Shown: one piece after another, positions 63,522 to 64,000 of the stretch | Numbering within the stretch: the stretch's first letter is position 1 | Layout of the letters: each line of letters opens with the position of its first letter | Assembly: GCF_900116225.1 (NCBI RefSeq) | Contig: NZ_FOZZ01000009.1 | Span: 103,412 to 167,411, forward strand | DNA length: 64,000 nucleotides | Reading direction: 5' to 3' | From: Sphingobacterium wenxiniae | GTDB taxonomy: Bacteria; Bacteroidota; Bacteroidia; Sphingobacteriales; Sphingobacteriaceae | Notes under the pieces: generated by a model | The model's input: only the letters and a program-made list of their open reading frames with translations | What the model was told of the DNA's origin: nothing | Databases searched by the model: none | Program-made: the position numbers and the translations under genes

Positions 63522-63640
63522 CACCACTCCGCGAGGGAGGGACGCTGAAAGGAAGTAAAAGGATGCGGGGAACGGATGTTCCTTCAGTCCATACCGGAAG
63601 GAAAAAGGGAATCGCCCCGGAAATTATTTTCAAAATAAAT

Positions 63641-63671
63641 TTTGCGGATATAAAAAAGATTCCTACCTTTG
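63641..63671 (+). promoter_or_regulatory. rRNA promoter P2
   Basis: TTTG (63641-63644), 19 bp, TACCTTTG (63664-63671), 150 bp downstream of P1. Confidence 0.75.
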
Positions 63672-63764
63672 CAGTCCCTTCGGAAACGAAGAAAAAAAAC
63701 AAGAAAAGATTACCTGCGCAAGCGGGGGATATATAGGCCGAAGCGCGATGCGGAGGTTGTAAAA

Positions 63765-63772
63765 GTTCTTTA
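63765..63772 (+). promoter_or_regulatory. boxA-like antitermination site
   Basis: GTTCTTTA resembles the TGCTCTTTA boxA core of rRNA leaders and lies about 170 nt before 16S. Confidence 0.4.
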
Positions 63773-63935
63773 AGGAAATGATCATGTTAGCGTAGCGAGT
63801 AGCCCTGTTTATCTGGCGAAAGTTATGTGATTACAGTCAGCACGACTGGAAAAACAAGCCCTAAGTCAGATACGGATAGAAATTAAAAAAAGACGATCCT
63901 ATTTAATTATAAATAGTCGAGTCAAACTTCATTTT

Positions 63936-64000
<65 letters not shown>

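Larger units (their letters stand above)
63300..63935. other. rRNA operon upstream and leader region
   Basis: 636 bp without a credible gene. The left part (63300-63480) is GC-rich and contains a small aagggg/cccctt stem (63373-63390) and a cccg/cggg stem after it. Two promoters (63489-63521, 63641-63671) and a boxA-like gttcttta (63765-63772) lead to 16S rRNA. Confidence 0.7.

Noticed and set aside
63229..63736. Several overlapping ORFs of 84-89 codons on both strands before 16S rRNA
   Set aside because: They overlap the end of the dehydratase gene and the rRNA promoters and leader, and show no domain or start signals.

Overview
The window is a chromosomal segment of a Bacteroidota bacterium, most likely Sphingobacteriaceae. 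The evidence is the 16S rRNA 5' end at the right edge, promoters of the Bacteroidota type (TTG/TTTG, about 19-23 bp, TAnnTTTG), a short NuoG without its molybdopterin domain, SufBCD, secreted CarboxypepD_reg/DUF5686 and TonB-like proteins, and a flexirubin/aryl-polyene type pigment cluster. Genes are tightly packed and mostly native in character. There is no prophage, CRISPR array, tRNA or classical insertion sequence.

Layout. Bases 1-940 hold the end of a TPR protein. Bases 1047-14219 hold a complete 14-gene complex I operon (nuoA to nuoN, all +), closed by a strong hairpin. Bases 14427-20176 hold a small secreted protein, pgi (-), a TPR protein and a Prc/CtpA-type periplasmic protease. Bases 20629-24652 hold sufB, a four-helix-bundle (23S IVP type) gene, sufC and sufD. 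Bases 24719-29313 are accessory: a TonB-C-domain protein, an AraC regulator, a 300-bp array of short palindromes phased every 21 bp, an Fn3 protein and an unknown helical protein.

Bases 29418-45284 form one long, mostly overlapping + strand cluster for a polyene lipid pigment: a KS half-protein, ACP, ketosynthase, chain-length-factor-like KS, polysaccharide deacetylase, LolA-like carrier, lipoprotein, dehydratase, GT2-DUF2062, an MMPL-PlsC fusion, FAD oxidoreductase, C45 acyltransferase and PaaK-like ligase. It is interrupted by a GIY-YIG gene embedded in REP-like palindromes. The ACP would be activated by a phosphopantetheinyl transferase; one is encoded at 55600. Ketoreductase, DarA/DarB and an aromatic ammonia lyase are not in the window.

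Bases 45300-61278 are mainly housekeeping: SNF2 helicase, dapF, a Do/DegQ protease, LMW-PTP, a secreted cyclophilin, xth, prfB with an intact +1 frameshift site, dcd, PPTase, a DUF5686 protein, enoyl-CoA hydratase and an M28 peptidase. Bases 61371-63299 hold a PglF/CapD-type nucleotide-sugar dehydratase. Bases 63300-64000 hold an rRNA leader with two tandem promoters and the first bases of 16S rRNA.

The strongest candidates for undescribed biology are the GIY-YIG gene with its interleaved palindromes (34.56-35.10 kb), the 21-bp-phased palindrome array (27.36-27.66 kb), the four-helix-bundle cassette inside the suf operon, and the recurring word-like spacers inside otherwise compact operons. 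All functional calls are from reading the sequence; no database search was run.
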